A stretch of 48,988 nucleotides of DNA, from contig QKYT01000344.1 of the NCBI GenBank assembly GCA_003550305.1, positions 29,682-78,669 on the forward strand, given 5' to 3'. The notes below the pieces were generated by a model. The model made no database searches. It was given only the letters and a program-made list of their open reading frames with translations, and had not been told where the DNA came from. A program made the translations under genes and the position numbers. The first letter of the stretch is position 1; each line of letters begins with the position of its first letter. Positions 1 to 11,555 of the stretch are shown here, piece after piece. Source of the stretch: Glomus cerebriforme. Taxonomy: Eukaryota; Glomeromycota; Glomeromycetes; Glomerales; Glomeraceae.

Positions 1-620
1 ATATACTGCGCTAGATTTCGTTTAAAATTTTTATTTGTATTGTATTTGTATTGTATTATTTATATATTAATAAAATAAATAAATAATTACTATTGTTATA
101 TTTGTATTGGTNTATTGACTACCGAATNTTAGTTTAAAAGTTACAAAATTTGATATAACGAATGCTGACAATAATGTTACAGAAGTTTAATCGAAATTTA
201 CATCCGAGTGATACTGAAAGGTGTTGAATATTTGCTTGAATATTAACCAATTAGTTATTATGAAATTTAACATAAGTTTGATTGAAATCTACATCTGAGC
301 GGTATCGAAGAGTGTTGATATTTGCTTGAATATTAACTGATTGGTTATTATGAAATTTAACATAAGTTTGATCAAAATCTACATTCAAATGGTATCCGAA
401 GAGTAACATAGATTTTGACCAGCATTAGAGCATAATTCGGCCTAAAATCAGCCAGCTGAAATTTAGCTGAAATGGACTATTTCGACTAGTGTTATAAAAA
501 TATTTAAAAAAAAACAATATACTTTATATTAAATGTAAAATTTACAGCAACTAAAAATGTAAAAGGTAGAAAGAGAGAATCAAAATTAAAATACTAAAAA
601 AATTAAAACAAATCATCATA
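1..620. other. AT-rich repeat-bearing flank, no gene
   Basis: No open frame with recognisable protein similarity is present. The stretch contains the tandem repeat annotated at 180-403, a GC-richer patch around 410-480 with short inverted motifs (AGCTGAAATTTAGCT-like), and AT-rich filler. It abuts the Tc1 element on its right. Confidence 0.6.
180..403. repeat. Tandem repeat, period about 90 bp, about 2.5 copies
   Basis: Copies begin near 180, 272 and 362. Each carries the order AAGTTTGAT..., ATCTACATC..., GGTATC.GAAGAG, TATTTGCTTGAATATTAA, GGTTATTATGAAATTTAAC. The third copy is truncated after the GAAGAG motif. The copies differ by scattered substitutions, so the array is not recent. No coding sense is apparent. 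Confidence 0.75.
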
Positions 621-1954
621 TACACTGGCCTACAAAAAGTATTCAGATTTTTTTTTATTTATAAAATTTATATATAAAATTCATAATTTTATGTTTATAT
701 AAAAAATTTTTTTTGTACTTATTAATTGGCAAATAAATTTTATTATATTAAAATATAAAATATAAAGTTATTATACTAAAAATATTATAGTAAATAAATT
801 AATATTTAGTATGGCCACCTTTGGCCTTAATTACTGCTTTAACCTGATTAGGCATACTTAAAATTAGGCGATGACATGTTTCAATAGTGATTTTTTACTA
901 TTTCTTTTGTATTACCTCAATTAATTCCTGCTTAGATTTAGACAAAGGCTTTCTTTTTCGTACCTGATAATCCAAATGGTTTCACAAATTTTTGATCAGA
1001 TTCAGATCAGAACTTTGCGCTATTCAATCTAAAATCAGAATACTATGCATTCTCATCCATCAAACACTATAATTTGAAGTATAACATGCTGCTCCATCTT
1101 GCTAAAAAATGGAGTTGGAATAATTGTCAACCTATGGGATAAAATGATTAGCTAGAATATTAATATATTCATTAGAATCCATGTTTTCTTCCACCACAAC
1201 TAAAGGGCTAACCTCATGCCAACTAAAATACCCCCAGAACATTATTGATCCTCCTCAAACTTAACTGTAGACTGAATACAATCTTGATTGTATATTTCTC
1301 CAGGACTTCTCCACACTTTTGCTCGACCATCTGATTGAAAAAGGGCGAACTTTGACTCATCTGATCATACCACTTGTTTCCATTCCTCTATCCAGTTTTT
1401 TTTTTCTTTACACCATCTCAATCAATCAGTTCGATGTTTTTGGATTAAATGAGATTTTTTTCATATAGTATAACTTCTGAGATTTTCACCATGAAGACAA
1501 TTTCTGACAGTATTATAGTATACAGTTGTGTTAAGACTGGTATTTAGCTTGTCTGTCACATCACTTAGAGAAGAAAACTGGGCAGTTTGGATGATACGCT
1601 TTAAAACTTAGATATCACATTCACTGAGTACTTTTGGTTGTCCAGAACATTGCTTTAGTTCTGTAGATCCTGTTTCTTTATATCTTTTTATAATATTACT
1701 TACAGTACTAGTCAGAATATTAAGCTGAGTTGAAATAATTCTTTGCTTAGTTCCACTAAGGTATGCGTCAATAATTCGTTCCCTGTGAGTCTTTGAAACT
1801 TCATTTTCACGCATTTAAAACTAGAAGAAAAGTGGAAAACAAATATTTTGTTATCTCCTTTATTTATATGTGTGATAGGGAGAAATCACTATTTGTAATA
1901 CAGGAACGTGACATCACGTGATGAAAATCTGAATACTTTTTGTAGGCCAGTGTA
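621..1954 (-). mobile_element. Tc1/mariner-type DNA transposon, decayed, with intact ends
   Basis: The element proper spans 623-1952 (1,330 bp, normal for Tc1). Its ends are near-perfect inverted repeats of about 29 bp beginning CACTGGCCTACAAAAAGTAT, at 623-651 and 1924-1952. Both ends are flanked by the TA dinucleotide (621-622 and 1953-1954), the target duplication expected of Tc1/mariner. The internal gene lies on the minus strand and is broken (see the pseudogene entry). The ends are much better preserved than the gene, so the copy could still be mobilised in trans, but that is inference. Confidence 0.88.
800..1814 (-). pseudogene. Tc1-family transposase, broken
   Basis: The minus strand opens with a 68-residue frame starting at 1814. 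It carries a helix-turn-helix typical of Tc1 N-termini (RERIIDAYLSG..., STVSNIIKRYKETGS). Downstream, in changing frames and through many stops, I can read degraded family landmarks: a WSDESKF-like segment near 1330-1350, a QQDGAACYTS-like segment near 1080-1110, and AQSSDLNLI-NLW near 985-1020, the last matching the conserved SPDLNPIENLW block of the DD34E domain. Several stops sit where Trp or Gln is expected (TGA, TAG), consistent with transition mutations. No functional protein is possible. Confidence 0.82.
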
Positions 1955-2285
1955 TAATATGTGACATATATGTAACATAAATCAAAAGTCATGTAAGGGT
2001 AAAAAAAGTGTTGATGATACTGAAAAAGATGATGTAAGTATTCTAATCAGTATTTTTCTACTTTGCAGTAAGGTAAAAAGGTATATTTATGGCAAATTGG
2101 TTAATTTAGTTAAATATCAATTATACTTTATATACTTTATAATCAATAAAATAGTAGTATATCTGTTTTATTTTCAAAAATATATATATATTTATTTATT
2201 TATTTCATATATATTTTATTTTTAATAAAAAATAGCATAGTTTTCTTATTGTAAAATATAACATAATTATTTATATAGAAAAAAG
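1955..2285. other. AT-rich spacer between Tc1 element and interrupted MITE
   Basis: About 330 bp of AT-rich sequence with short TATATA and TTTATT runs. I see no gene, RNA or element ends in it. Confidence 0.55.
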
Positions 2286-2386
2286 TAATTTATCATCATA
2301 GCGATGCATCGTTACCCCACATGACTTATACTATATAATAACTTGTTACCCCTGTATCACACTGTAGTTTTTCATTTTTACTATTT
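2286..2386. repeat. Left half of an inverted-repeat element (MITE copy 1) split by the LINE
   Basis: It begins with a 30-bp terminal inverted repeat (2286-2315, containing ATAGCGATGCATCG) whose partner is at 11295-11324. The sequence up to 2386 aligns, with substitutions and small gaps, to 11560-11645 of the intact copy 2: TGACTT.TA, AAT.ACTTGT.AC, TGTAGTTTT, CATTTTTACTATT. The last 15 bases (2372-2386) are the left copy of the LINE target duplication. The remainder of the element resumes at 11043. Confidence 0.8.
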
Positions 2387-2560
2387 TTTTTTTTTTGATA
2401 AGTTAAACGTATTTATTGTATATGAAGTCAAATGACGAATACATTCTATAAATTACGTATACACCCTTTAAAAGAAAAGTGTAACTTGTCGCGCCAGATT
2501 ATCAGTTTGTAAAGGTGAAAATTGAAACAAATTTCCCTTAGCACGAGTGGCCCTTACGCT

Positions 2561-5500
2561 CTACCTCAAATCTGCCGACCCTGTACCAATGTAATTATCT
2601 AGATTAATACTATCTACTTGTCTATCTAACCAATTTTGATCAACTAATTTACCATTAAAATAATTATTATTATTATTAATATCTATATTACAACTATTAC
2701 TATTCCCCTTCAAATCTTTATCGAGGCCCACAAACTGCAGGATCTCTTTACAATGTATACTTTGTATCTTGTCTAATAAATGGTGTATCTTTTTAAAGAA
2801 AAAGTCTTTATGAGCTATTCCCTTATTAACAAAATCCTGAACTATTTTGAAACCTTGCATAGCAGTTTGTTGTAGTTTGGTCGTTTTATCCAATACTGGA
2901 TGTTTGAATTCGTCCTAAGGAATATTGTCTAGAAAATATGCGATCTTCTTGTCGTATTTAAAGTTTAGTTGTTGAGGATGTACTTGGAGAACTTCTTGAA
3001 TTGGAAGACAAAATCTGTCTGGATTCCCATTCTTTAACTGATAAATAACGAGGTATCCAGAGTTGTTCGTAGAAGTTCTTAATAAAAATAGAAGTAAATC
3101 GGTCCAAAATTTGAAAGGATAAGTTAAGTGAGTGTGTAATTTTATTAATAGAGGTATGTGCTGAGGAGCTGATGATGGAACGTAAAAGATAATAAGATAA
3201 GGCATTGTTCCCATTGTTGTCAATAATATCAAAAGTAGAAAAAAAATTTGAGAACCATATTTTGAGTGAGGTAATGATGCCTTTTGCCTTATTTGGATTG
3301 TCATGTAAATGAGTAAGCCATTCATCTAACTGTATGGTAATCCAAATATGAGCAAGTTTAGGACAAACAGTTAAATGGTAGAGAGTTTCCCTATCCTGAG
3401 AACAATATATGCATTTAAATGACAAGAATAGTTCAGGATTTCTTTTAGCCATTATAGCACCCACAGGTAAAAGTAAATTGGATAGTTTTAGTCTATGCAC
3501 AAAAGACATGTGGGTATCAGCGTTGAAACATAGATTGTTGTTACGTGTCATAAAGGAAGACCATACAAAAGACCATTTGGCAAAAGGGTATGTTGAATCG
3601 TAAAGATCCTGGTTGTAATATAATGAGGCCCACTCTACACTTAAAGAGATATTGTGTAGAAGTTTTAAAATTCTTCGTGGGTTGCTGTCAATAGGTGTGT
3701 CTCCATTCCATATAAGAGAATGAGGAAGACAAGTTCTATGGTAAGATGGATGAGTTTCTATTGACAAGTCAGAATTGACACCTAGTTTTGCTAAAGAATC
3801 TGCAATGTCGTTGCCTTCGATGCCTGAATGTCCTCTAATTTTAATAAACCTAATATCTAAATGTTTCTGAGTAATAAAAAACCAAATATCTATCAATAAA
3901 TTATAATTATAATAACTAAATAAATTACGCGTATCTCTAATAGATCTATTGTCTAAACTAAAATTGGTAACTACTTCTTTACTTTTCCTAAGAGCGTCTA
4001 AGGCACTTTGACTATCTGAAGATATTGTAGCAGAAGAGTAACATGGTAACGTGACAATGGCCGTCAAGATCGCTCCTAATTCCGCTTTGGTTGACGAAGG
4101 TAGAATGTAACAACTACCCGAAAAACAAATGTGTGGATGTGTAACATTAACCCATTCCAGTTCCATCTTATAACCATCATCTTTCGTAAATCTAAGAGAG
4201 CCATCTGTGTATAAATCGAAGGATCTATCCATGATAGAAAGGTGTTAATGTAGAAGATCTGTTAACTGTTTTGTTGTGACATCATTGGAAAAGTAGTTTC
4301 GAATAAGTAATTCAGCTATCGGGTCCTTATTCAAAGAATATTCGGAGAGGTTAATTTCCAGCCTTGGTGTAGAAAGATCAAGTTCCGGAGTGATTAGTGG
4401 GGGGATTAATTGATACATAGTGAAGTGAAGAAGATTTCTTATTAGAATCTTTTAGAGATGAACTAATCTTCGAAAGTGTGTTTAGGTGCGATCTGTCCAT
4501 CCTGAAAAAACAGTTGGTGATCTCCTCATTGTTGACGGATGGTACTGTGAGCGAACAGAAGCCTTGACATGGGGAAAGTTCTAAATTTGAATTTTCATTT
4601 TTGTCATATATGTTGTTGGCAGTATAATGTTGAATATCGAAAACATTGTCTTCGCCTTTGAAAGCAATTTTTCCATAAAACTATAGAGTCAGCAAAGTAG
4701 AATGAATCTATTCTTTTTTCTACGATCTAAGGAAAGAAGAAGGATAGGTTCTCTAAAAGCGTAAAAATTAAAATTGGGTTCGTTGGGTAGTGTCATAAGG
4801 TATTTCTGACTTTCCAGAATTAAGTGCGTGAACTCTACTGGAATGGGACCTTGCGAGGGTAAATTGCGATAATATTTAAATTGAGCCCAGCTGAGAGTGT
4901 TCAGGGTATCCAAAGTGAGAAGTTGGTTGACGTAGAAGATTTGGTGGCGGGCTGCAAATTTAATTAATTTGTTTGCCTCGTTTGGAAATTTTTCTAGGAT
5001 GAGGTCTCAAAAATTGGGGCCCTGCTCTTGGATACTCCATTCATCAGCATCAGCTTGAGGTAAGGAAAAGGACAAATTCCAAAATTTTAAATGACCCAGT
5101 GTTCGTAAATAAAGTGAATATGTTTCAATGTTAAAGTCTGTATGTAAAGGTGAGTGAGAAAAAATTGAAGTGGTTAACAATAAACTTAATTGACATTTTT
5201 TTAGTTCTGTATATATTAAATTCCTAAGTAAACCCAGAGAGTTGAGCTGGGCGAACAAATCAGCAATGTGCGTCTCTCTTAAAGCCAATTTTAGGGATTT
5301 GAGGTTGACGAGTCCGGGATGTAATATAATACAATTGTTCGTTGTTCGTGAAAGATGCAAAGCGTGTTTACACCTCGTAAGGACAGGAGAGTAAATTTTT
5401 TCCAACTGTGAGTCGGTCAGTAGGGAGACTTGTAATCGATAAGTCAGGCGTGGAATCAATACTTTGTTGTTAATGTAAATCATTTGTCCTATAGTGAGCT

Positions 5501-8500
5501 TTTTGTATTTAATCAGACTAATGATGTTGTTAATTTTTTTTTTTCCAATAGAGAGATCGGAACGTGTCAATGATCCTGATGTAAACCACCCCTAGGATTC
5601 TTTCACTTAGAGCAGGATCCAATGCAGTAACTTTAACAGCCTCTTGATTACGACCCATGTAAACAAATTGATCACTTTTCAGGAGTTTCGAATTGATAAC
5701 GAGTAAAGAGGATTTGTTGCCATTTATCTGTACATCATTAATATCAAAAAATTCATTAGACAGGTTGATAATTCTCTGCAGGTTATCTTGAGAATTTCCA
5801 ATCCACTGTGTATCGTCAGCAAATACAGTGGTGGCAATACGGTGAACGTTGTGAGAACATTTATCTTTGTTATAGAAACATTGTGACGACCAGTATAAGT
5901 GGTTGCAGTAACTAATGGATGAATCAGATTGGATTCTATGTAAAAGAGGATCGTAAAAGATGCGCCATAATAGTGGCAAAATAATTTTACCCTGATCGAT
6001 ACTGGCTCCCGCCGTGAAGAATTCAGTAAGTCCAAACTCTGTGATCACTGCTATTTGCCTATTAGTAAATAAATTGAGGAGGAATTGTATGGTGTTTGAG
6101 GGAAGCTTAATACGTCGCAAAGCGTGTTCTAAAGGAACCATGCCAACGGAGTCAAAAGCTTTCTTCATTCCTGATTGGCTATCCAAAGTTTAGACTTCGT
6201 TGCCTTAGCGTCTGAAATAACACTATTAATAATAGAGATCAGTGTATTAGTATTGTCGTCCGGCAGGCCAGCGTAATTAGGGCCTTTCAATATACTGTGC
6301 TGAACTAGGATGGAAGACAGGCAGATGGTAAGGACTTTGACCACACATTTGCGAAAACACTCTAAGAGGAGTATGGGACGCGTAAGGGACAGGTTGTAAT
6401 TCCAGTCGGTAAGTTTCAGAATCAGATACAATTGAGATAACTTCCACTTAGTGGGAGAGATAGATGATAACATAATTAATCCTGAGAATCTAGCGAACAT
6501 TTCTTGCATTTTTTGGAAGCACTGTATAATGAGTGAGTAAGTAATGTCTGAGATGCCTGGCGCCGATTTGGAGTTCAATTGTGTTATAACGTTAAGCCAT
6601 TTCTCTTTTGATGGAATAGTGAGAAGCGGATCGTAAATAGTAGGATCAATGTCCGAAGAGGAAGCATATATATTTCGCCATTCTTCAGGAAGGGAATGAA
6701 ACTTATGATTGCGTTCGCTGAATATGCTTTTGAAGGTATTTTTCACTTCTTCTTTAACAGCTGCTTCATCTGTTAGTAAGGTCTTCTCCTCAGGAGAGGA
6801 TACTCGTAATCTATCTATAGTGATCTTCTTTGACTTACGGTTTAAGATGGAATTAAGCATCTTTCATTGATCATGAATGATGTTATAGTTTCTTTTCTCT
6901 ACGGTTATAGAAATAGCTTCTGATTTGTGTTTGTTAAAAAGAAATTTGGTATGTAGTTTGGCTACTTTGATCCAGTCAACAACTTTGGGTAGCCAATCTT
7001 TGAGATGTGAAATGGACCAACATGGTAATGGATCTAGGTCAGCTTTGTTAAGTTCTGAAGATAGATGGTCTAATAACGTGGAGTTCTTGCTAGAGATGAA
7101 TTTGTCAGATTTAATAGATGTGAAGATATTATTGACTTTTGAAATAAGGTTGAATCGGACTAGGTTAGCTTGAGAGTAATACCCTTCTTTAGAGAGAAAG
7201 TTGTCTTGAATATGTTTGTTAGATAATAATTTTGAGGGTATGTGGGCGTCGGCTGCGTTTTGTATAATGTATGAAATCTCGTCCCATATGTTATCTATAA
7301 TTTTTTGATCAATAATGTCTTTATTTAGGTGATTGATACATTCAAACAACCTTTTATGTTCAAGATTCGATTCGATTTCATTTCTGTAGTTGATCCAATC
7401 CTCTCGAGTAATCTTGTCATATAAATAAATTTTCCTTTTATCAGATTTTATCTGCCTCGTATTGAATTGGTAGTTGATGTAATTAGCAAAGTTAATAGCA
7501 GTACTATTAATATTGTGATCTGAGTCTGTGATGGAAGTGCTCGGGATGATAGAGGCTTCTGTGATTGAGTCGCATAACTGAGACGAAGCCCATATGTAGT
7601 CAATACGTGTGGCCTTGTCTCTATGTTGATAAGTGTAGCTTTTAACCTGTGGGTGTAATTCCCTAAATGTATCAATGTAATCTAGCTCATCACAAACTAT
7701 GAATAAATTATTCACAGGACCTGAGTGTGATTTTTGTATAGAATTATCCATCATTTTGTTGCGAATTGTATTGAAGTCACCCATGAGAATAAAGGGGTGA
7801 TCTGAGCGTCAGTAATTCCTCATTCGTTTAGTGATCTCTTTGATGAGGGAGTTAGTGTTAGAACGGTTGTTCAGTTCTAGATAAATTACACCTATATGAA
7901 TAGTGCATCCTCAAAAGTAGAATGTAGCCTCTATGTAGTATGGACTATATCTGTCTATTTTTCCCAAATGTTTAGACCAATGTTTCTGTATAATAATAGC
8001 AACACCTGATCCTTTGTTTTTGGTATCGTGGTCAGAAAAATGTGCGGTGTAATCTTGGTGTATATTAATGAAGTGTCCGGCATTTTGGTCAATATTAGTT
8101 TCTGTTACGCCTATAACCGAGAAATGGTGCGAAGTAGCGTAGTCAATTAGATAGGTTAATTTCAGGTTATAGTTTCTCAAACCATTAACGTTGTTGTGTA
8201 ATAATTTGAGAGATGATAACTGTTTGTGGTGTGTAGCATCCAATGTCTTAAAACTATTGGATTGGGATGAAGTGTAAGCCGACTGTTGTAAGAATATATC
8301 TTTTTGATCGCGAACGAAAGAATCGGTAATGTCGTTGTTAGTATCTAGCACTGTTAACTGGGTTGGTTGAGGTATAGAATTTAAAAATAACTCTTGAATA
8401 TGAGAATTATTATTATTATTATCTGTGTTCAGTATATGTCCTCCTGGTGTAATAGGAAGAGGAAAATTGTGGTCGGAGGAAGAACATCCACACCCTTCAT

Positions 8501-8640
8501 TCGGTAATTCGAATTTGTTGAAAATTGGGCGTTGAAACAGAAACGCCAATTACCAAGGCTGAAACACCAATTCATTAAAAGAAAAGGCGCAGTTGATCAA
8601 CGATTGTGAGGATAATTGTTCCATGAAAGCAGAGCCTTAT
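2561..8640 (-). pseudogene. LINE ORF2: endonuclease, reverse transcriptase, RNase H; broken
   Basis: The endonuclease begins around 8230 with HNNVNGL and GVTETN. It continues after a TGA near 7911 and another near 7811 into GDFNTI, a DYIWASS motif and SDHN (7784-7510), the usual metal and phosphate-binding residues. The reverse transcriptase runs about 6860-5000: KSAPGISDI, KKAFDSVG, a QG...PLLW motif and the catalytic FADDTQW near 5810. RNase H starts at 4232 with LYTDGS, then KAELGA, SDSQSA and NDIADSLAK, followed by a CIYC...H...C zinc motif near 3390-3410. Frames change at about 6165-6186 and 5570-5590 and stops lie near 6863 and 5007, so no intact polyprotein can be made. A final 110-aa frame (2893-2561) follows the RNase H tail after a TAG and may be its C-terminal extension. 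Confidence 0.88.
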
Positions 8641-8765
8641 AGTGTATTGTGTGGAGAGTTGTGAGAGTCGTTAAGTTCGGATGTGGCAGCATCATTAGCC
8701 TGAGGATTCCATGGATTGTTTAACAAGTCATTATTGGTGATGGGTGGTGGATCTTTCTGTCGCCA

Positions 8766-10934
8766 TCATGGGGAAGAAATAGGAATTCTATTGGACGAAG
8801 TAGCACATAAGGGACTAGAAGATGATGAGTTGCGACATTTGTTACAATGTGAATTCAAAAAAGTGTCTCTGTCATTCCAGTTGGTGCCTCTGGGAATTCC
8901 TTTAATTTTAATGTTATCAATGAAAATATTGGAGCTACAAGCATTAAAAAGGTCAGATTCTGATGAAAATTCTAGATATATATTATTGTCATCAGTTCTT
9001 CGATAAACATTCTTAAGATTGGTGACGGCCTGTAGGTTATCTTTGATGTATACGAGATCGTGATTAGGAAAAAACCCTGAAAATTTGCCCACGTGTGAGT
9101 TTCTAAGTTCAATGTCAGATTTTTTGAAGTAAGCGGGTATAAGTCTAAAGACATCTTTATCAATAGAGATAGACCATGTTTGTTTTAAAAGATTACAAGC
9201 AGTGCTGCTAGAGGCAGTAAAGAAGATGTCTTTTGTCCCTGATCTATTGTCAATAACGTGTTTGAACGGGTGTCGAAGGTAGAAGGGTTCACCTTTTAGA
9301 ATAGATCGAATTGCTTGTTCCACAGAATTTAAGTTGATATTAATCGGAACATTGATAATTTTGAATTCTCTGCATGATACTTTGTCTCTGCCCATTCTAT
9401 AGTAAGTTTTGGATATAAGTTTCATTCTTCCTGTGTGGTGGCCGTGTTTAAAATGATTAGCGGCCTTAATTAGACCTTCATGTTTAGAGAATTTGACTAT
9501 GACTGAAGGAACTGATTCAGTGGAACAGTAGTTGACGCTGGAGAAATGATCAAATTGTCGCATGAATAATTCAATAAAAGCTAGTAATTCTTCATGGTTT
9601 TTGATGGCTGAATCCAATTTAATGTTTTCTACAGCAATAAAACCATCGTAAGTGTATTCAAGAGGAGAGGATAAAGCATGTTACAAACGGTTTGAGGATG
9701 ATTCTTCTGCTTTGATGCTTTTCAAGTATTCTTTCTTGTGTTTAATGGCTTTGATATTTTTGATGCATGGGTCCTTTTTGATGGCGACCTGTGCTCTTTG
9801 AACAGCAACACGGGCGTCAAAGGATAGGAGATGGATCGAAGAACCAACCTGTGAGGAAGATGATGTAAGTGATGGGGTGAAAGAGTGTGATTTATCTAAA
9901 ACGCCAGTAGAAGTAAGAGGCGCCAGATATCAGGTAGTTAGCTGATCCTTTGATGGATTAGGACAAGACTCTGATAAGTGAGTAGAATCTAATTGGTCAA
10001 CGATCCTATCGATTGATTCAGTGATGATCTTGTTAAATGTAATGTCCATAATTTCTTTAGGGATCGATGATAGATGGTCTAGAATCTCATCTTTAGGCGG
10101 AAACAGTTCTGGAGAATATTGCTCAGAGATATCAATCAGCATGTCCGTAGGAACAAGCAGTTGTTGAATGATGTCGGTAGGACTATCCATCGCGGGTTCT
10201 TGTCTTATTTTCTTCTTTTTTTTGTTGTTGGCTTTCTTAATAAGAGAGTCATTAGAAGATGAAGTGTCCATAGGAGTGGTAGACGTATATGGATGAACGG
10301 GACCGACTGACGATGACTGGTCGCTATCATTATTAATTGTAGAATTAGAAGATACGTTGATCGGAACGAGTATTATAACGTCTTGCATTGAAGTGGGCTC
10401 GTGATCTTCCGATGGAGATATGTTTGTGTGTTCTTGTGTTCAGGCACGTGAGTATGACAAACGTGTTGTGGTGTTGTTATTGTTATTGACGTTAAGAGTA
10501 ACCGGTTCGGCGTAAGACTTGACATCGATAACGTCATCAACCTGTAGTTTATTTTGAGATGGAAGATCCTTTTCTGTTTTGGGAATATTACCTAATTGAG
10601 AAGGAACGTTATCGCATCTGGTATCACATTTAGTATTATAATTTGACGTGTTGTTTATATTAGTAGTGTTGTCTATTTTAGGAGACTTGATATTATTCCA
10701 AAGGTCAGGAGAGGAAAAGGAGAGTTTAATATTCTGTATTTCTTCATCCTGAACTTGTAGAAGGTTACGAATAAGCCATATAAGCAAAACATTGGAGGGT
10801 TTCGAAGAGCTAATAAATCTTGCAATGGATAGATCTAAATTAAAAACTAAAAGCAGCATGTGTTTAGCTAAAGAAATTTTTTCTTGTTCTTTGAAAAGTA
10901 AAAAATTTTTGAATAAAGCAAAGTGTTTTTCCAT
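8766..10934 (-). pseudogene. LINE ORF1 (nucleic-acid-binding protein), broken
   Basis: Three consecutive minus-strand frames belong together: 10934-10440 (164 aa), 10388-9930 (152 aa) and 9617-8766 (283 aa). A bridging segment at about 9920-9640 is readable through a stop. The middle part has a lysine run (NNKKKKKIRQE) and Ser/Thr/Asp-rich stretches. The last part has an RRM-like/DUF-like fold pattern followed by a Cys-rich tail (HCNKC...C), as expected for RNA-binding ORF1 proteins of LINEs. Assignment rests mainly on position upstream of the endonuclease-RT ORF. The breaks are a stop or frameshift near 10390-10440 and stops near 9930 and 9680. Confidence 0.65.
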
Positions 10935-11027
10935 AGTATAAGAGTGTGTTTAGGATAAATTTAAGTAAAATTTAAGGAAAAGTAAATAAAAAAACAAATA
11001 TAATTAGTAAGATTATTAGTAAAAGTC

Positions 11028-11324
11028 TCATTTTTACTATTTATTCTAGAGACTTGAATTTTTTCAGTATAATAAATACTATTTGTCACATGTTATTTAT
11101 CACATGTTTAATTTTGCCCAAATTTTATAACGCTGGCCAAAATATCCTTATTTGGATCTTAAATAATATTATACGATCCAAAAAGTCAATTTTGTTTCTC
11201 TCAAAAATTGAAATTTTGGGTTACATAAGATTTCTAAAAAGGCAATTTCATTGTGAATCATTTAATTCTGGCCGGAATTATGAATCACGTAACAGTAGCT
11301 ATGCATCGCTATGGCGATAAATTA
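11028..11324. repeat. Right half of MITE copy 1, including right LINE target duplication
   Basis: The first 15 bases repeat 2372-2386. From 11043 on the sequence continues the interrupted element and aligns with copy 2: TATTCTAG, CTATTTGTCACATGTTAT, TATAACGCTGGCCAAAATAT, CTTATTTGGATCTTAAATAA, GGCCGGAATTAT. It ends in the terminal inverted repeat 11295-11324, containing the palindrome-like GATGCATCG core. Joining the halves conceptually gives an element of about 380 bp. Neither half encodes a protein; a short frame across it is incidental. Confidence 0.82.
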
Positions 11325-11555
11325 TAAAATCCATTTATATAGTTAGTAATTTATTATTAATAATTTGAATATTATTTATTATTAAAAACTATAATTCAAG
11401 AAATTATTACACTAGTAAATTCTATAAAAAAAAAACAAAAAAAAAATTAATATATAGTTTAAAATCGATGTCAAAAGAAAACACAAAAAGAAATATATTA
11501 TACTATTTAAAATTATATTAGAAAATTGAATATATAAAAAAGGAAAAAAGGAATT
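11325..11555. other. AT-rich spacer between two MITE copies
   Basis: About 230 bp of A- and T-runs between the right end of copy 1 and the left end of copy 2. No gene seen. Confidence 0.5.

Larger units (their letters stand above)
2387..11027 (-). mobile_element. LINE (non-LTR retrotransposon), full length, decayed
   Basis: The element reads right to left. Its 3' end carries an A-tail (a T-run at 2387-2396 on the plus strand). Both ends are flanked by the same 15 bases, TCATTTTTACTATTT (2372-2386 and 11028-11042), a target-site duplication. Inside, in order, are an ORF1 region (about 8766-10934), an apurinic-type endonuclease, a reverse transcriptase, an RNase H domain with a CCHC motif, and a short 3' frame. 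At 8.64 kb it is long for a fungal LINE. Both ORFs are interrupted by stops and frameshifts, so this copy is not autonomous. The APE-RT-RNase H layout fits the Tad/I-like groups; clade assignment would need a tree. Confidence 0.9.

Noticed and set aside
6925..7173. Plus-strand frames within the LINE (also 3409-3603 and 8716-9006)
   Set aside because: They are antisense to LINE ORF1/ORF2 and have no independent similarity.
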